Assembly: GCF_002105155.1 (NCBI RefSeq)
Contig: NW_019028990.1
Span: 613,501-677,500 of the forward strand
Reading direction: 5' to 3'
Source of the DNA: Lobosporangium transversale
Lineage: Eukaryota; Mortierellomycota; Mortierellomycetes; Mortierellales; Mortierellaceae
Length of the DNA stretch: 64,000 bases
Part shown: piece by piece, positions 10,885 through 22,397 of the stretch
Layout of the letters: every line of letters starts with the position of its first letter
How positions within the stretch are numbered: the stretch's first letter is position 1
Made by a program: the position numbers and the translations under genes
Notes under the pieces: model-generated
The model's database searches: none
Seen by the model: only the letters and a program-made list of their open reading frames with translations
What the model was told of the DNA's origin: nothing

Positions 10885-13732
10885 ATGGCCACCACAAGGA
10901 GCTCAACACAAAAAAACATGGCTGCAAATGATTCCACAGAGAGCCAAGCACAAAAAAACATGGCTGCAAATAAGCCTGAGGATGCCTCCACACTCAATAA
11001 ACGAAAAAGAGAAAACCAACACCCACAACGAAAAAAGCGCGCCATCCCACTGCTGCTGCAGCTGAACTGCGTTGTTGAGGGAGAAGCAACGTCGTTCCCA
11101 GTAGAGATTTTCTGCGATAAATCGGTCGGTGAACTCAAGCAAGCCATCAAGGTAGCGAAGAAGCCAGAACTTGATCATGTTGCCGCAGATAAGCTAACTC
11201 TCTACAAAGTCTCCATTCCTGACGAAGACAAGACTGTTGTTGAGTCAGAAATTGTGTCGAAAGAGACTCTCGTATCCGCGTCAATGGAGCTTTGGGAGAT
11301 ATTTACTTCTGAACTTCCAAGGAAAACGATCCATGTTTTTGTCAAGCCACCGCAGCGAGGTATGTATTAGCTCTTGATGGACTGATGATATTTCAATTGA
11401 TGAAGCTATCTCATCACGGTCACGTGTATCTCTCCCTTTTTTATGTTGTTGAGATGAATCTCGGCAACACTATTTAACTGGGGGCGACTTTGGATTTCAT
11501 CTCTATAAAAGAATTTGAAAAGTCGCCCCCATGGTCCATGCGCATGCTCTGACTCTCACTGTTGTCTGAGAACACAGTTTTCATTTTTATTTTTATTTTT
11601 ATTTGACCTGTTTACATTGATGCATTTGTTAGTTTTTCTGATTGAATCTGTTTCGCGTTTCGCACACCATTAGCTGGCGTTTATATCTCATTGACAGCAA
11701 TATATTCTTTGATCTGATCAAAATACTAACATTTCTGCCATTGCCGCGCTCTCTTATCTTTCTAGAGTCATCGGAACAGATTCTCAAGAGAAAAATTGAT
11801 GAAGGTAATAATTTGTTTTTTGCTGTATAAATAGATTGACTTGGTGACTGACTATATGTTATGGTACTAACCAACTGTCTATGTGTACGATGATCATAAT
11901 TAGATCCACAGTATATTCCACCTTCAAAGAAGATGCGCATTGAGAAAGGGTGGAGAGAATACAGGGCTTCTGATGGCAAAATGGTCACGTTACCACCCCT
12001 TTGGATCGCAATGCTGGAGAATCCTAAACGCCCACCCGATCCACGTAATAAGTTTAATCATCTGAAAAGCGATAATCAGCCTGGTGATCAAGTTGACATT
12101 CCATCCTTGGGCCTCACACCGAAAGAATTTAAGGAATACAATTCGGAATTTATGATTACGGATCAGATGCTGGAATTGTGGAAGGAGATTAGTGCTGAAC
12201 AAAGGTTTTCATTTCGGCGAGTCCTTTCTGGCCCTATGGGGGTTGGCAAGTCATATCTATCCTATTTCCTTGCTGCAAAAGGATATGCGGAAGGGTGGCT
12301 TACCCTTTATATACCAGATGCCGCGATATTAGATCAAGGTACGGAGGAAAAATCGGCAAAGGCACTGTTAAGGCGCTTCTTCGCTTTCAACAGGGATATC
12401 TTGACGGCATCTGATCTGGAAAGTCTCCTCGACTTTTCTGAAGTTATAGATTGCTCAATTGTGGCTGCTCGCGCAGTATTCGACCTATTCAAACAGAAGG
12501 AGCGCAAAACACTGTTCATTATCGACGAACATGGAAAGTTATTCCAAGAAAAACCGTACGTGCCGGATAGATACCTGTTCTTGCACCATCTAAAGGACCT
12601 CACTCGATGGGAAGCTAAATCCAAAGGATCTAGAGTGATATTTACAGGAACAGCCCATGCCGAATATGAATTGCAGATTATGGAAGACAGCGCTCGAGTT
12701 ACCTTATTGTACTTTGTTGGCCCACTATCCGAGACAGTGTTTTCAAAATGGTTGGAGGTCCACCTGAACCAACCCGATATTGTCCAGGATATAATGAGGA
12801 TTACAAACCGTGTGCCACGAGAGTTTATGTCTCTCATCCGGTCAATTGAGGAGGAAACACCACTCACAAGAGATAGCATTGATGAGTATGTAGCTTGGAG
12901 AACAAACAAGCTTCGCCATGTAGTTTGGAATTACTACAAAGCTCTCAGCGAGGTCTCGAAGAAGATGTTCGCTAAAAGCCTTGCAACAGTCTTCCTTGGC
13001 AACAACTCGCAGAGTGGTGATTTTGAATGGGATTTCCGTGACCTAGAGCTTATCTATCGTCTCAACAAGAACCGCGGAGCCATAAACTATGTCTTGTGCC
13101 TCCCAGCGCAGAAAGCACTCTTTCAGGCGTTTACAAACATACCTCATCATGAGCATATTCTGAGGCAAGTTAGTCTTGGAGAGGTAGGTGATGATTTCAA
13201 GTTGACACTGTTGGTCCAGTTTTTGACTTTAACCAAGCCAATCGTTCTCAGAGCAACAAACCTTGTCGGCGAGAATCCAACGGAGATTATAATGAACTTT
13301 AAGGATCATGGGACAATCCATCAAAACATGACTTCTCTTGGACGTGGCTATGGACATGTACTGAGCCATTGTCATTCGAGTTATTCTCGCTTTGATTTCA
13401 TACTCGACGCAATGTTTATCCAGGTGTCCATAAGTGATTTCTGCGAACACGAGAAGACACAAACTAAGCAGATCCAGAACGCTTTTGATAAGAGAGATCC
13501 CGACGGCAAAAATCAGATTGAAAGATATTTGGACGAAGTATTTGGAGGTAATCATTCCGCCTTAATTGACGATGGACATTTTGTTGTCAAAAAGGATGGA
13601 GAGCCAGTAACTGGATTTAAAATAGTTTACATGCGTGGTTCCCCTGGTGCACCAAACCACACTGGATTAATCAGCAAGTACAAAGATCTTCTTCATGTCA
13701 GCTTCAACGAGCTCAAAGAGAAACCATCTTAG
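10885..13732 (+). CDS. Crinkler (CRN) effector: Ubl-like header, P-loop NTPase, nuclease-like C-terminus
   Basis: Three exons, 10885-11359, 11766-11804 and 11904-13732, give about 780 residues; both joins are in phase 1. The N-terminus has a basic NLS-like stretch (KRKRENQHPQRKKR), then a ubiquitin-like CRN header ending in HVFVKPPQRG. The large exon encodes a P-loop ATPase with Walker A GPMGVGKS, Walker B KTLFIIDEHGK and a GSRVIFTGTAH strand. Near the C-terminus DAMFIQVSISDFCEHEK resembles the D...Q.S core of restriction-endonuclease-like CRN domains. Such proteins are thought to act in host or competitor nuclei; no signal peptide is evident. The canonical oomycete LFLAK is absent, as in other fungal CRNs. 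The reading frame is intact. A repeated QKNMAAN motif near the start is unique to this copy. Confidence 0.85.
11449..11543. repeat. Hairpin repeat in CRN intron 1, direct repeat of 13,820-13,914
   Basis: A 51-bp core at 11,480-11,530 begins GGGGGCGACTT and ends AAGTCGCCCCC, so it can fold into an 11-bp stem. About 95 bp including this core are repeated in the same orientation downstream of the CRN stop. Together the two copies bracket exons 2-3, the NTPase/nuclease part of the gene. The same arrangement appears in the inverted copy near 58,200 and 55,850. Confidence 0.8.
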
Positions 13733-13819
13733 AATTTTCGTCACAGTTACAGTAATAATATAGTTCTTAATCCTATAAAAAGGCTTGTCATAGAAATTTA
13801 ATAACACGGTTCTTTATTT

Positions 13820-13914
13820 TTGAGATGTATCACGGCTAAAATATTTAACTGGGGGCGACTTTGGATTTCATCTCTATAAAAGAATTTGAAAAGTCGCCCT
13901 CCATGCTCCGTGCG
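13820..13914. repeat. Second direct copy of the CRN hairpin repeat
   Basis: It lies about 90 bp after the CRN stop codon and matches 11,449-11,543 in orientation, including the full ATTTAACTGGGGGCGACTTT segment. One stem base differs (GCCCTCC in place of GCCCCC). Confidence 0.8.
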
Positions 13915-14111
13915 CGCCACAGAGAGGTCACTCGCTTGTTAAGGCGACTGTTCGATGCTTGTTGGTTTTCCAAATCTGCTTTGATTTCACCATAATTTAG
14001 CGGAATTGATTAGCATCCCCTGAATAGCTGCCATCCGAAGGGACTAACTTCGAATGGACAAGATTTACTGTGTTGTTCAAAACAATAAAACGACTGAAAG
14101 TCTGCTAATCC

Positions 14112-14339
14112 TCAAACTATGAGGCAAATAATGCCTCTGAACGCTTCAATAGGATTGTGGCGAGCTTTTGGGGTGCAGAAAAGACAAGATTGTCTCTTTT
14201 GAGCAATGAAGGATATAGGATTTGTTCCTTGGAGGCACACTTTTTTGAAACCACGCTTGTTGCTAGTAAAAACACAAATGGTTCCCGTTTTCCGCATACT
14301 TTCAGCGCTTCCACAATCCAAGGGCTGTGATGCAGCCAT
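14112..14339 (-). other. Protein-like open frame inside the outer CRN repeat
   Basis: Two overlapping minus-strand frames (75 and 65 codons) are open here and in the inverted copy at 55,410-55,637. The 65-codon frame (ALKVCGKREPFVFLLATSVV) reads like part of a real protein and may be a leftover of another gene, perhaps another CRN C-terminus, but I cannot identify it. No start context, introns or neighbours support a working gene. Confidence 0.25.
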
Positions 14340-14473
14340 TAAATGTTACATGTTTGTCGAAGCATTAGCACATCCCTTGCAAAAGTTCAGATGTATGCTA
14401 GGAATATTGTTTAAGGGACGTAGAGTAGTCAATGACATGTGGTAGTGTTCAGGTGTTTATACAGTATCATATG

Positions 14474-14813
14474 GAGTCCGAACAGCTTTTTTTTTTATTC
14501 GAAAAAAAAAAAATAAAAAAAAAAAAAAAAAAAAGAAAAAAAAGAAAAAAAATCAATTGTGGCGGGAAAGAGTGGTTTTGAACACGACTATTTTGTCTTT
14601 CATGTGGTCCAAAAAGAGACAAATAAGATCAAAGACAATCAAACCCATAAAAATTTACAGTACGCCCTCAACACGCGATCGGAAATATGACGTTTAGGGT
14701 TTCTATCGCATTTATTGCAATTCATTTGAGATTTCCTGGATAGCTCCCACCGCTTTTTGACATTCACTTCGCATTGTAATTGCATTCAGAAGACAAAAGC
14801 GTGAGACAGAGCC
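14474..14813. other. Low-complexity A-rich spacer and promoter region
   Basis: A-rich homopolymer at about 14,488-14,552, then the 5' flank of the PPP1R21-like gene. No gene is seen. Confidence 0.6.
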
Positions 14814-15931
14814 ATGAACGACTCGGAAGAACTTGCAGAGAAGTATCGCAAGCTTCACCAGGAATTCATTCGGTAGCTAACTTTAAGAAAACAATCGAGG
14901 ACATACGATGACCTTTCCAATAACCTTATTAGCTGTGGTATATTTGCTAATTATATTTTTTATTCGTTATCAATAATTACCAATTCTATATTCAGCATTA
15001 AAGCACAGCATGCTGTTTTAAAGAAAGCGGTTTTAGAGGTACTTTTTTTTTTTTATTTGGTGCTTTATGTCCTGGTACCGGGACTTCATCAAAATCAATG
15101 TACTCAACATCATATCTCAACTTCCATAAAAAAAAAAAAAAAAAAAAAGGAGCAAACAAAGAATGCAGCCATTCAAAATTCACTCAAAGAAAAGGAGCAA
15201 GAAGTTAGGAAGGTAAGATGCGAGTAGCATTCTATTTGAAGATGAAGAGAACCATTTATGCTTTCCCATGTAAATACAAGTTTTTAATACAATATAGCCT
15301 TCTTTTCTCTTTCTTTTTATAGTCACTTCAAGATCTGGATTTACTCACCTATCATAACCAACGTCTAACCAGACGAATTGAAAGTCTACAGAGCCAAGCC
15401 TCAGCTGTATGTTTTTTTTTTTTTTTTTTTTTTTTTAGAGTCAACTGACGGTCATTTTTACGATAAAGGATTAAAGAAGCAATGTTATTCGAATCTTTCC
15501 TTGCCTACTGTTTCGGATAGAAATCAGGAGGATCATGGTTGATGGGCGGTGGTAATATCAAGAAGGAGCTGGAAAAGTCACAAGTAACTCTGGAGGCCTT
15601 AACGATCGATTTAGAGGCCAAGATTGAAGAAAATGGTACATCAATGCTCTGTTGCTATGCTTAAATCAGGTTATCCTACAAACCTCTATATCTTTAACGG
15701 ACTCTCATATATCAAGCTCTTTGTTTTTATTTATTTATTTTCAAATAACTTTTTGATAGAGAAACTACATCAACAGCTGTATGATATTAATGCATTATAC
15801 CCTAGACATGTCACAGAGCTCAAGGGCAAGATCCAGGAGCTAGAGAAACAAAATCAAGAGTTGCAGGTAATTGATCCAACGTCCAGTAGATGGATAATCT
15901 TAAAGAACAACAAAGCATGTATTTAACTTTT

Positions 15932-15982
<51 letters not shown>

Positions 15983-18475
15983 CTTGACGTGGAGCGCGCA
16001 GGAGTCGCCAACGAAGACACAATCAATTTAATTCGTAAAGAGAAGGAAGAGACAGAGAAGGAACTTGGCATAATTCGTGATGCTCTTGCGGGCCAACTTC
16101 AGGATGAGCAACGTGCAAACCAATCTTTAAGAGGCAACGTTCAACGACTTGAAAACGAGATCGAGCGACTCTCCAAGGTGGAACTTGAATATGAATCATT
16201 AAAACTAGAACACACCAAACTTCGAGACGAGCTCGAAACTCATAAATGGATTTCATCTGAACTCTCACAACTCCAAGAATCGTATAGTAATTTAGAGCGG
16301 GACAAAATTCAGATTGAGAAGGCTCATGCTCAACTCTCAAGTCAGTATACAGCACTGAAGCAAGCGGAGGAAGGCCTTAGGAGGGCATTAGCACAAGAGC
16401 AACAAAATGTACGATCTGTACAGGAACAGGCACAGCATTTGAAAAGAGATCTAGAAATAACTCGTTCAGAGGCAGCGAATCGTGAAAAAGGACATGTTGC
16501 CAAGATCGAGCAATTGCAGTCTGAGCTGGAGAATGCTTATCAGGAACAGAAGAAAATACGAGAGCAGTATGAAGATTTGAGGATTGCAGAGCAATCTGCT
16601 AAGGAGGATGAGTCTCGTACCAAAGCTAGTTTTTCAGCTGATCTTGCAAATTTGAAGTCAAGTTTGGCAGGTGCAGAAGCGAGAATTGAGGAGCTTGAGC
16701 AACTTAAGAGGACGCTGGAAACAGAGTTATCAGATACCAAGAGGGCATTAGAGGGGACCCAAATGGTTCTTAAGAACGAGCAGGGGACAAGGTCAAATAA
16801 TACTGAAAAACCAGTAGCGACAGTATCGGAGAGTGATAATAATATGCTTGAAAAAGAGGGAAAAAAGAAAAAAGAGCAGGAACAAGAGGCAGGGGAGGAA
16901 AGTAAACCGAAACCAGAACATGAGGAGAGCCATATACCGGAAGATGATGCTGCAGAGAAGGAAAAGCCTCCATTGTCTAAGAAGGCAAAAAAGAAAAAAG
17001 GAAAAGCTGCTGCTGCTGCTGCTGCTGCCGCTGCAGTTGCGGAAACCGAATCAAAAACAGGTTCTTCGCAAATTGATGGAAAGCATGACGAAAGTGATGG
17101 ACAAAAGGACAAAGTTGTACAGGATACTAAGGATATAGAAAAAAAGGATACATTGAAGACGAAGGCAGAATCAGAAGAGCAGACCCACAGAGAGGAGAAT
17201 CAGATGCGAAAAGCATTGGAAGATTCGTTAAGAATAGAGATCGACAGTCTTCAGAAGCAAATCGAGCAATCCCAACAGTCTAATGTGAGTACACAGGAAG
17301 AGCTAAATGCTGCAAAAGGTAAAAAAATCATTGAATCAACTTTTATTTTTTATTTTTATATATCTGGCATAACAGAAAAAGGACCCTAATCACATGTTCT
17401 TTGTCTATAGCTGCATTGGAATCTATCAAGGATGAGAAGATTTCCTTATCGAGCTCATTAGAGTTCCATGTTGATTTGGCAAAGCAGTTGCAGGAAGAGA
17501 TTGAGGATCTGAAGAGCAAGCTGGTAATAGTTTTATACCAAATATCTTGCTAAGTTTTATTTTAATTTTAATTTTTTCATTTATACGTTAATTCTTTACA
17601 AACTTTTTTATATTGGCCAAATATATTAGAGTAAGAAACAAAAACACCATGGCGTGAATGGGTCAACTGCAGGAAGAGAAGAGGCTCATGCATCTGAGGA
17701 TCAGCCGCAAATGAGGGTACGGCAACAGAAGAACATCCTAGATACAAAAGAAGGGGGGAGCCAGACACCGCAACGAGCTTCCACTCCTGTACCAACAGGG
17801 ACAGCTGGAGTAGATCTCAAAAAAATTGTCGTGGATGCCAAGGATGAATCTACACAAGTTGAGAAGGCTGATGCTTTGGATAAAGCAGTCCAATCAGAGG
17901 CTATAGAGCATGTGGATGAGAGCACGCAAGTTGATGTTATCCAGAAGTCATCTGTAGCCGTAGGAACGGAAGCCACCTCAGTAATAGAGGAAGCCAACGA
18001 CACTGAAAAAACTAAAGATAGTAAAGACAGCACATTTACCACCGTCAAAACTGGTAAATTAATGGATAATAAGTCATCGCGGAACTCAATGATTGGTGAC
18101 GAAGGTACTGCGACTGATGCTGTGATCCCATCTACAGCAGCGGCGGCAGCTAATATCAACATCAGTCAATCCCAGATGAACCGGGAGTATCTGATCAAAA
18201 AACATTACGAGACCAAGATTCAGAATATCATAGAGCAACTTCAGCTCTCCGACGGGCGATATGTAAGATTGCATAGGGAGTTCGAGTTGCTGAAGGAATT
18301 GCTAATGGAGACTGTACAAGAACGAGAGACGGTCAAGAATGAAGTAGAGCAACTTAAGGCCAAGAATCAGCATCTTCAAGAGGAGCTGGCCTCTGCAAAA
18401 GAAGATAACCGAGCACAAGTGGAGACCATGACCAACTTTATGAAGAGCCTTGATCAAGTACAGCAAGGTCGATAG
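14814..18475 (+). CDS. PPP1R21-like (KLRAQ) coiled-coil protein, FERRY-type endosomal factor
   Basis: Nine exons: 14814-14872, 14996-15038, 15150-15212, 15323-15406, 15521-15635, 15760-15866, 15983-17318, 17411-17523, 17630-18475; about 921 residues with phases all consistent. The N-terminus follows the KLRAQ domain of PPP1R21: ELAEKYRKLHQEF, then AVLKKAVLE, then LTYHNQRLTRRIESLQ. The middle is long coiled coil with an alanine run (about 17,006-17,040) and charged low-complexity sequence. The C-terminal 100 residues match the family signature REYLIKKHYETKIQNI...LQLSDGRYVRL. In animals PPP1R21 is FERRY subunit Fy-2, linking early endosomes to mRNA transport; the role here is inferred. Exon 3 and exon 7 acceptors abut A-runs, and the intron before exon 7 holds T33 followed by A15. 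Confidence 0.85.
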
Positions 18476-19829
18476 AGATCATCTGTTAATTTTTTTTTAC
18501 TTCACGTATAGTGTCGGGGAAGTATATATAGGATTTTTTGTTGAAACCGTGCCCCACATAAAGATACATTGGGGTAGAGCTCAATCATGCAAACTATTTC
18601 CGCATATATTGACTAGAAGGGGTTTAAAACTGTCACTTGGGTTTCTTCATGAAACCTCACATAAAATATGAAGTCGATCTCATTTCTTCTACCCTATTTA
18701 TGTGTAACTAGGTGGGCGCTGATTCTTACACTAAAACTGGCTCGCACAAATCCTGCATAAAGTAATACTAAAATCGTTTTTCATGATACTAACATTTTGG
18801 GCCATACAAATCCTACTTAAAATAAAGCTGAATATTTTATTGCGCATCTTTGCAATGCTGGGATGAGAACAACATCGTAATACTAAAAGTGCTTCAGCCG
18901 AGGTATACAAGAATTAGCATCATTATGTCAAGTATGTCAAGAGTATAATCCGCATGCTGCGCTCAGGCTAGCATTACAGAGAGGACAAGCTTTCTTTTAC
19001 ATGCAATTTCTGCAGACTGTTGTACGAGGCAAATTTTAGTATCATGGAAAACGATTTTAGTAACACTTTACATGGGATTTGTGTGGATCAATTTTTTATT
19101 TGCGAGTGTCAATTTCTGTACCAGTATCAGCGCATATTTGTTCTTCATGGAATATACCTGGAGTTCGAAATCTGCAGCGATAAATTTCTCCAAATTTAGT
19201 ATCAGACTCCATCGGTACCAGTCATGTACCATGGTTGTCCTGAAATGCTAAAATCTGAACACTCATCAAAGGCCGGCGCTTCAATACCGTTATTATCAAA
19301 TTGAATAGTAAGGCACTTAAAAAAGTGATCATGAAGTCACAAATTTAAAACATTCTCATTCCATTCTGCATTCTCATTGCACATTCCTTGGAATTCTTCA
19401 GCTCTTGCCTCGTAGAAAAGAAAACAGAATTACATTATTTCACATTGTATTAAAAGAAGAAAAATAAAAAAAAAAAAGCGTTTTTCTTTTGTGTTTATCA
19501 ACGAGAATGGTCTCAGAGGTCGCTCTGCGCTTCAACAGCCCCATTAAATTAGGGTAAAAGCAGGTTGTCAGCATTAATGGAAGGGGACGTTGTGGTCTTG
19601 ATGTGTGAGCGAGACTGATCGGGCCGTTAATTAAACTGCGCCACAAAGCCACTGGACTTGACTGGAGAATGTGGAGCAAAAAAAGCACTTGCATTCGAAT
19701 CCTTTTTTTTTTTTTTTTTTTTTTTTTGCTAAGAGACTTTCCAACCCTTTATCATTCCCCCTTTTACTCGATATACAAAGTTCATAAACAATCGTAATAG
19801 GAGTATATATTAAGGAACTTTATCTCATC
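18476..19829. other. Intergenic DNA with one inverted-repeat element
   Basis: No supportable gene. It contains the TIR element at 18,745-19,083 (listed separately) and the promoter side of the ASC-1/Rqt4-like gene with a T-run at about 19,703-19,727. The minus-strand frame at 19,440-19,694 has no recognisable domain. Confidence 0.6.
18745..19083. mobile_element. Degenerate inverted-repeat element, about 340 bp
   Basis: The left arm 18,745-18,791 (CACAAATCC, then TACTAAAATCGTTTTTCATG, then ATACTA) recurs inverted at 19,037-19,083 with several mismatches. There is no internal ORF. It is consistent with an old MITE. Confidence 0.6.
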
Positions 19830-21059
19830 ATGTCCAACAACCGTGCTCGCAAACTCGCCAAGAAGGTCGCAGCAGAACCTCTCACAGAGCTTGAAAAGGC
19901 TATTCGCGCCATCGATCTCGCTACAGAGTCTGCTAATGCAAACAAAGAACGCAAGCCATGCTATTGTTTAGGTAAGATAAAACAAGAGATTGCATTTTCA
20001 TGTAAATCATCAAGATTCTTTTTTATTGCAATAAAGTAATTTTTTTTTTTTTTTTTTTTTTTTTTTTCAGCTACGAAACACAAGTTGAACGTGTTTGCAC
20101 CAAATTGCTTAAACTGCGGCAAAATCATATGTGCTCTTGAAGGACCAGGCCCTTGTACCTACTGCGGCAGTCCCGTCGTGTCAATTGAACAACAACAAGC
20201 CATGATTCTTGAGCTCAAAAGGGAAAAAGCAGCTCTTGCCAAAGAAAAAGCCATGCTGACCTCTAAACGGAAGGCCAAAGCGGCTGTCATCAGCACAGCA
20301 GGCTATGCTAGTAAGGTTGGAGGCGGCCTCACTTCTTCCACAGGAGCCGCAGGAGGATGGGTAGACTTGGATCATGGGATGCATAGCAGCAGTGGTATGA
20401 CATCAGATGAGGAAATGGAAGAAGCCAAGAAGGCTTCATTAGCGGAGGCTCACAAGGAAAGATTGCTGGAGTACGATCGGACAAGTGCCCGTCGATCCCA
20501 TGTTATTGATCAGGCAACAGACTTTGTGCTCCCAGGCGATCGGCCAAACTTGTGGTTAACAGAAGAGGAAAGACAAAGGCAAGCGGCGAAGGCAAAAGAA
20601 AATCTAGAAAAGGCAACGGCAGCTGCAAGTGGATATCAACGCGCCAAGGTCATGACCATTGACGTCGTCAATCGCCGCGTGGTTGTCGAGGCAAATTCGG
20701 GAGCTCATGTGGACAAAGAAGAGGACGATACTGTCCCCGAGCCAGTGAATATAATTGATCAGGCGAAATCATCCAGTATAAGTGGGGGCGATAGACATGG
20801 TGGAAGAGGAGGCGCATTTGCGATGAACCCATTACTTCGGTTAGGCGAAAGTCCAACCTTTATCCCCAAGAGAATGAAAAACGCCAAGGAGGCGAAAGAG
20901 AAGATTCTCAAGATCAAAGCTGAGAATCCACGATTGCCCAAACTCCAGTATGATGATGGTAGCTATGCAGCATTGATGGACGATGCCCAGACTATGTCCA
21001 GTTCTGGAGCTGACTTACAGGAAGTCCTTGCTAGCGTTGTAGAGCCCAGTTGTGGATAG
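19830..21059 (+). CDS. ASC-1/TRIP4-like zinc-finger protein (Rqt4-type)
   Basis: Two exons, 19830-19971 and 20071-21059, encode about 376 residues. The zf-C2HC5 domain is split by the intron: CYCLATKHKL joins NCLNCGKIICALEGPGPCTYCG. This is followed by the family segment KERLLEYDRTSARRSHVIDQATDF and a TIDVVNRRVVVE strand that matches human TRIP4 (VTIDFAGRKI). TRIP4/Rqt4 belongs to the ASC-1/RQT complex that splits collided ribosomes; cytoplasmic action is inferred. No C-terminal ASCH domain is visible, so the protein is closer to the short fungal form. The intron is T-rich right up to TTTCAG. Confidence 0.9.
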
Positions 21060-21240
21060 ATGAGCGTACTCTACTTGTTTATTTGTTTTATAAATGTGAT
21101 GATTGCTACTAAAGTACAATGCATATGCTTTACAAGCTCTCCATTTTTTTTTAGGATGTTGGAGGTGAATGTAAATGAATGCTATAAAATTGGTATTGGA
21201 GTATCCATAATCAGCTCGTGCGGCAACTTAAAAATAAAGC

Positions 21241-21613
21241 CTATTTCTCATCTTCACTCTCTTCATCGTCATCATCGTCATCATCCTCATCACTGTCATC
21301 CTCTGATCCAGATTCATCTTCAGAATCACCCTCTTCAGTATCTTTAGCATCGATATCATTATCATCGCCTCCTTTCTTTTTATGCTCCAATTTGCGAAGA
21401 TAACTCCTCCGCTCACGCTCTGTCATGCCACTCAATAATCTCTCGAGCTCCACCTGTTCTTGGATTACCTCTTTCTCTGTTTTGATGCTGGTAGGAACAA
21501 TATCCCGAGATTCTAAGCACTTTGCGCAAACATTTTTCTCTCCTGCACACTTGTTACACATGACATGATATGCGTCCTTGATAGCCTTTTGTTCGCAACT
21601 GACACTATTAAAC

Positions 21614-21647
<34 letters not shown>

Positions 21648-21992
21648 CGTCAATTTCCAGGTATTCCTTTTATTAACCATGTATACTTCTTTTTCCTCAT
21701 CTCCTGCGATATGATCTATCGAGATGTAGATATGTAGACGTAAAAATAAAAAATTCCTTTACCATTTCTTCATTGTTGTCAAAGGCTTATATTTCTTAAA
21801 CTTCTTTCGCCACATGATAACTTCATAGCATTTTTCACAGAGACCGCCCACAGGCATAGCAGCAATCTTCTTGGTGATCTTTGAACCTTTATTGGCATGG
21901 AAAGCATAAGCGTTCTTATGGGCTTGAGCACTCTTCTTGTTGTTACCCTTCCGGGTGGACACCTTTTTGGGATCATAGACACCCTCTGGCAT
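21241..21992 (-). CDS. C9orf85/DUF2039-like zinc-binding protein
   Basis: Two exons, 21992-21763 and 21604-21241, give about 197 residues; donor TG|GTAAAG and acceptor AATAG|TGTCAG rebuild a cysteine. The family pattern is clear: AYAFHANKGSKITKKI, LCEKCYEVIMWRKKFKKYKP, then CVSCEQKAIKDAYHVMCNKCA and VCAKC, giving four CxxC knuckles. A strongly acidic tail (EDDSDEDDDDDDDEESEDE) ends the protein. The biochemical function of the family is not established. The gene is convergent with the ASC-1-like gene, about 180 bp apart. The intron has a long T-tract in transcript sense. Confidence 0.9.
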
Positions 21993-22397
21993 TGTTAAAT
22001 ATATACTTTATATAAATGGGAAATAAGAAGAAGGAAAGACGAATTGAGTTTGGAGTAGTCCAAGGAAAATGGAGTAAATGGGTGATCGAGGTTAGTGTAG
22101 ACGAGGAGATGGCAAAATCCAACTGCGGTTGTTATTGTGGTTATTGTGGAGGAATTCAGCCAGTCACAAAAAAAAAAAAGAGAGAGAAAAGCCACGCTGG
22201 TCAAGGCACAGCCCCATTCCCATGCAAGATAAGATATACACGAAACATTCCATCTATTGTAAAAAGAAGAAATGTATTAGAACACAGAAATAAATAAATA
22301 AATAAATAAATTAACCAAGAAAAAAAAGTACTATCAAACCAATTTTTTTAAGACGAAGGCCTTTCTGGACCTAGTCATGTTTGTAGTAGATTGTGTC
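21993..22397. other. Flank between C9orf85-like gene and Fanzor gene
   Basis: No gene supported. It contains an (AAAT)n microsatellite near 22,287-22,310 and, at 22,350-22,389, a 40-nt block shared with both arms of the 1.2-kb inverted repeat. Confidence 0.6.
22350..22389 (-). promoter_or_regulatory. 40-nt conserved block 3' of Fanzor: candidate fRNA scaffold or element end
   Basis: Starting about 9 nt after the Fanzor-frame stop, this block matches 27,734-27,773 (plus) and 9,067-9,106 (minus) with two differences. All three lie 3' of Fanzor remnants in Fanzor-sense orientation. It contains CTACTACAAACATGACTAGG and the palindrome AAGGCCTT. TnpB and Fanzor guide RNAs come from the 3' end and flank of the nuclease gene, so conservation here is suggestive only. 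Confidence 0.35.

Larger units (their letters stand above)
10518..14473. repeat. Outer CRN inverted repeat, left arm (about 3.96 kb)
   Basis: From GCACTAAAGATTGTCACG near 10,518 to the segment ending near 14,473, this sequence recurs in reverse complement at about 55,288-59,206. The repeat covers the CRN promoter, all three exons, both introns and about 740 bp of 3' flank. Small indels distinguish the arms, for example an extra 14-codon duplication in this arm's first exon. Boundaries are by eye. Confidence 0.85.

Noticed and set aside
19680..19710. TTCGAATCC followed by a T-run, like a tRNA T-arm plus Pol III terminator
   Set aside because: No matching acceptor stem, D-arm or anticodon arm upstream.
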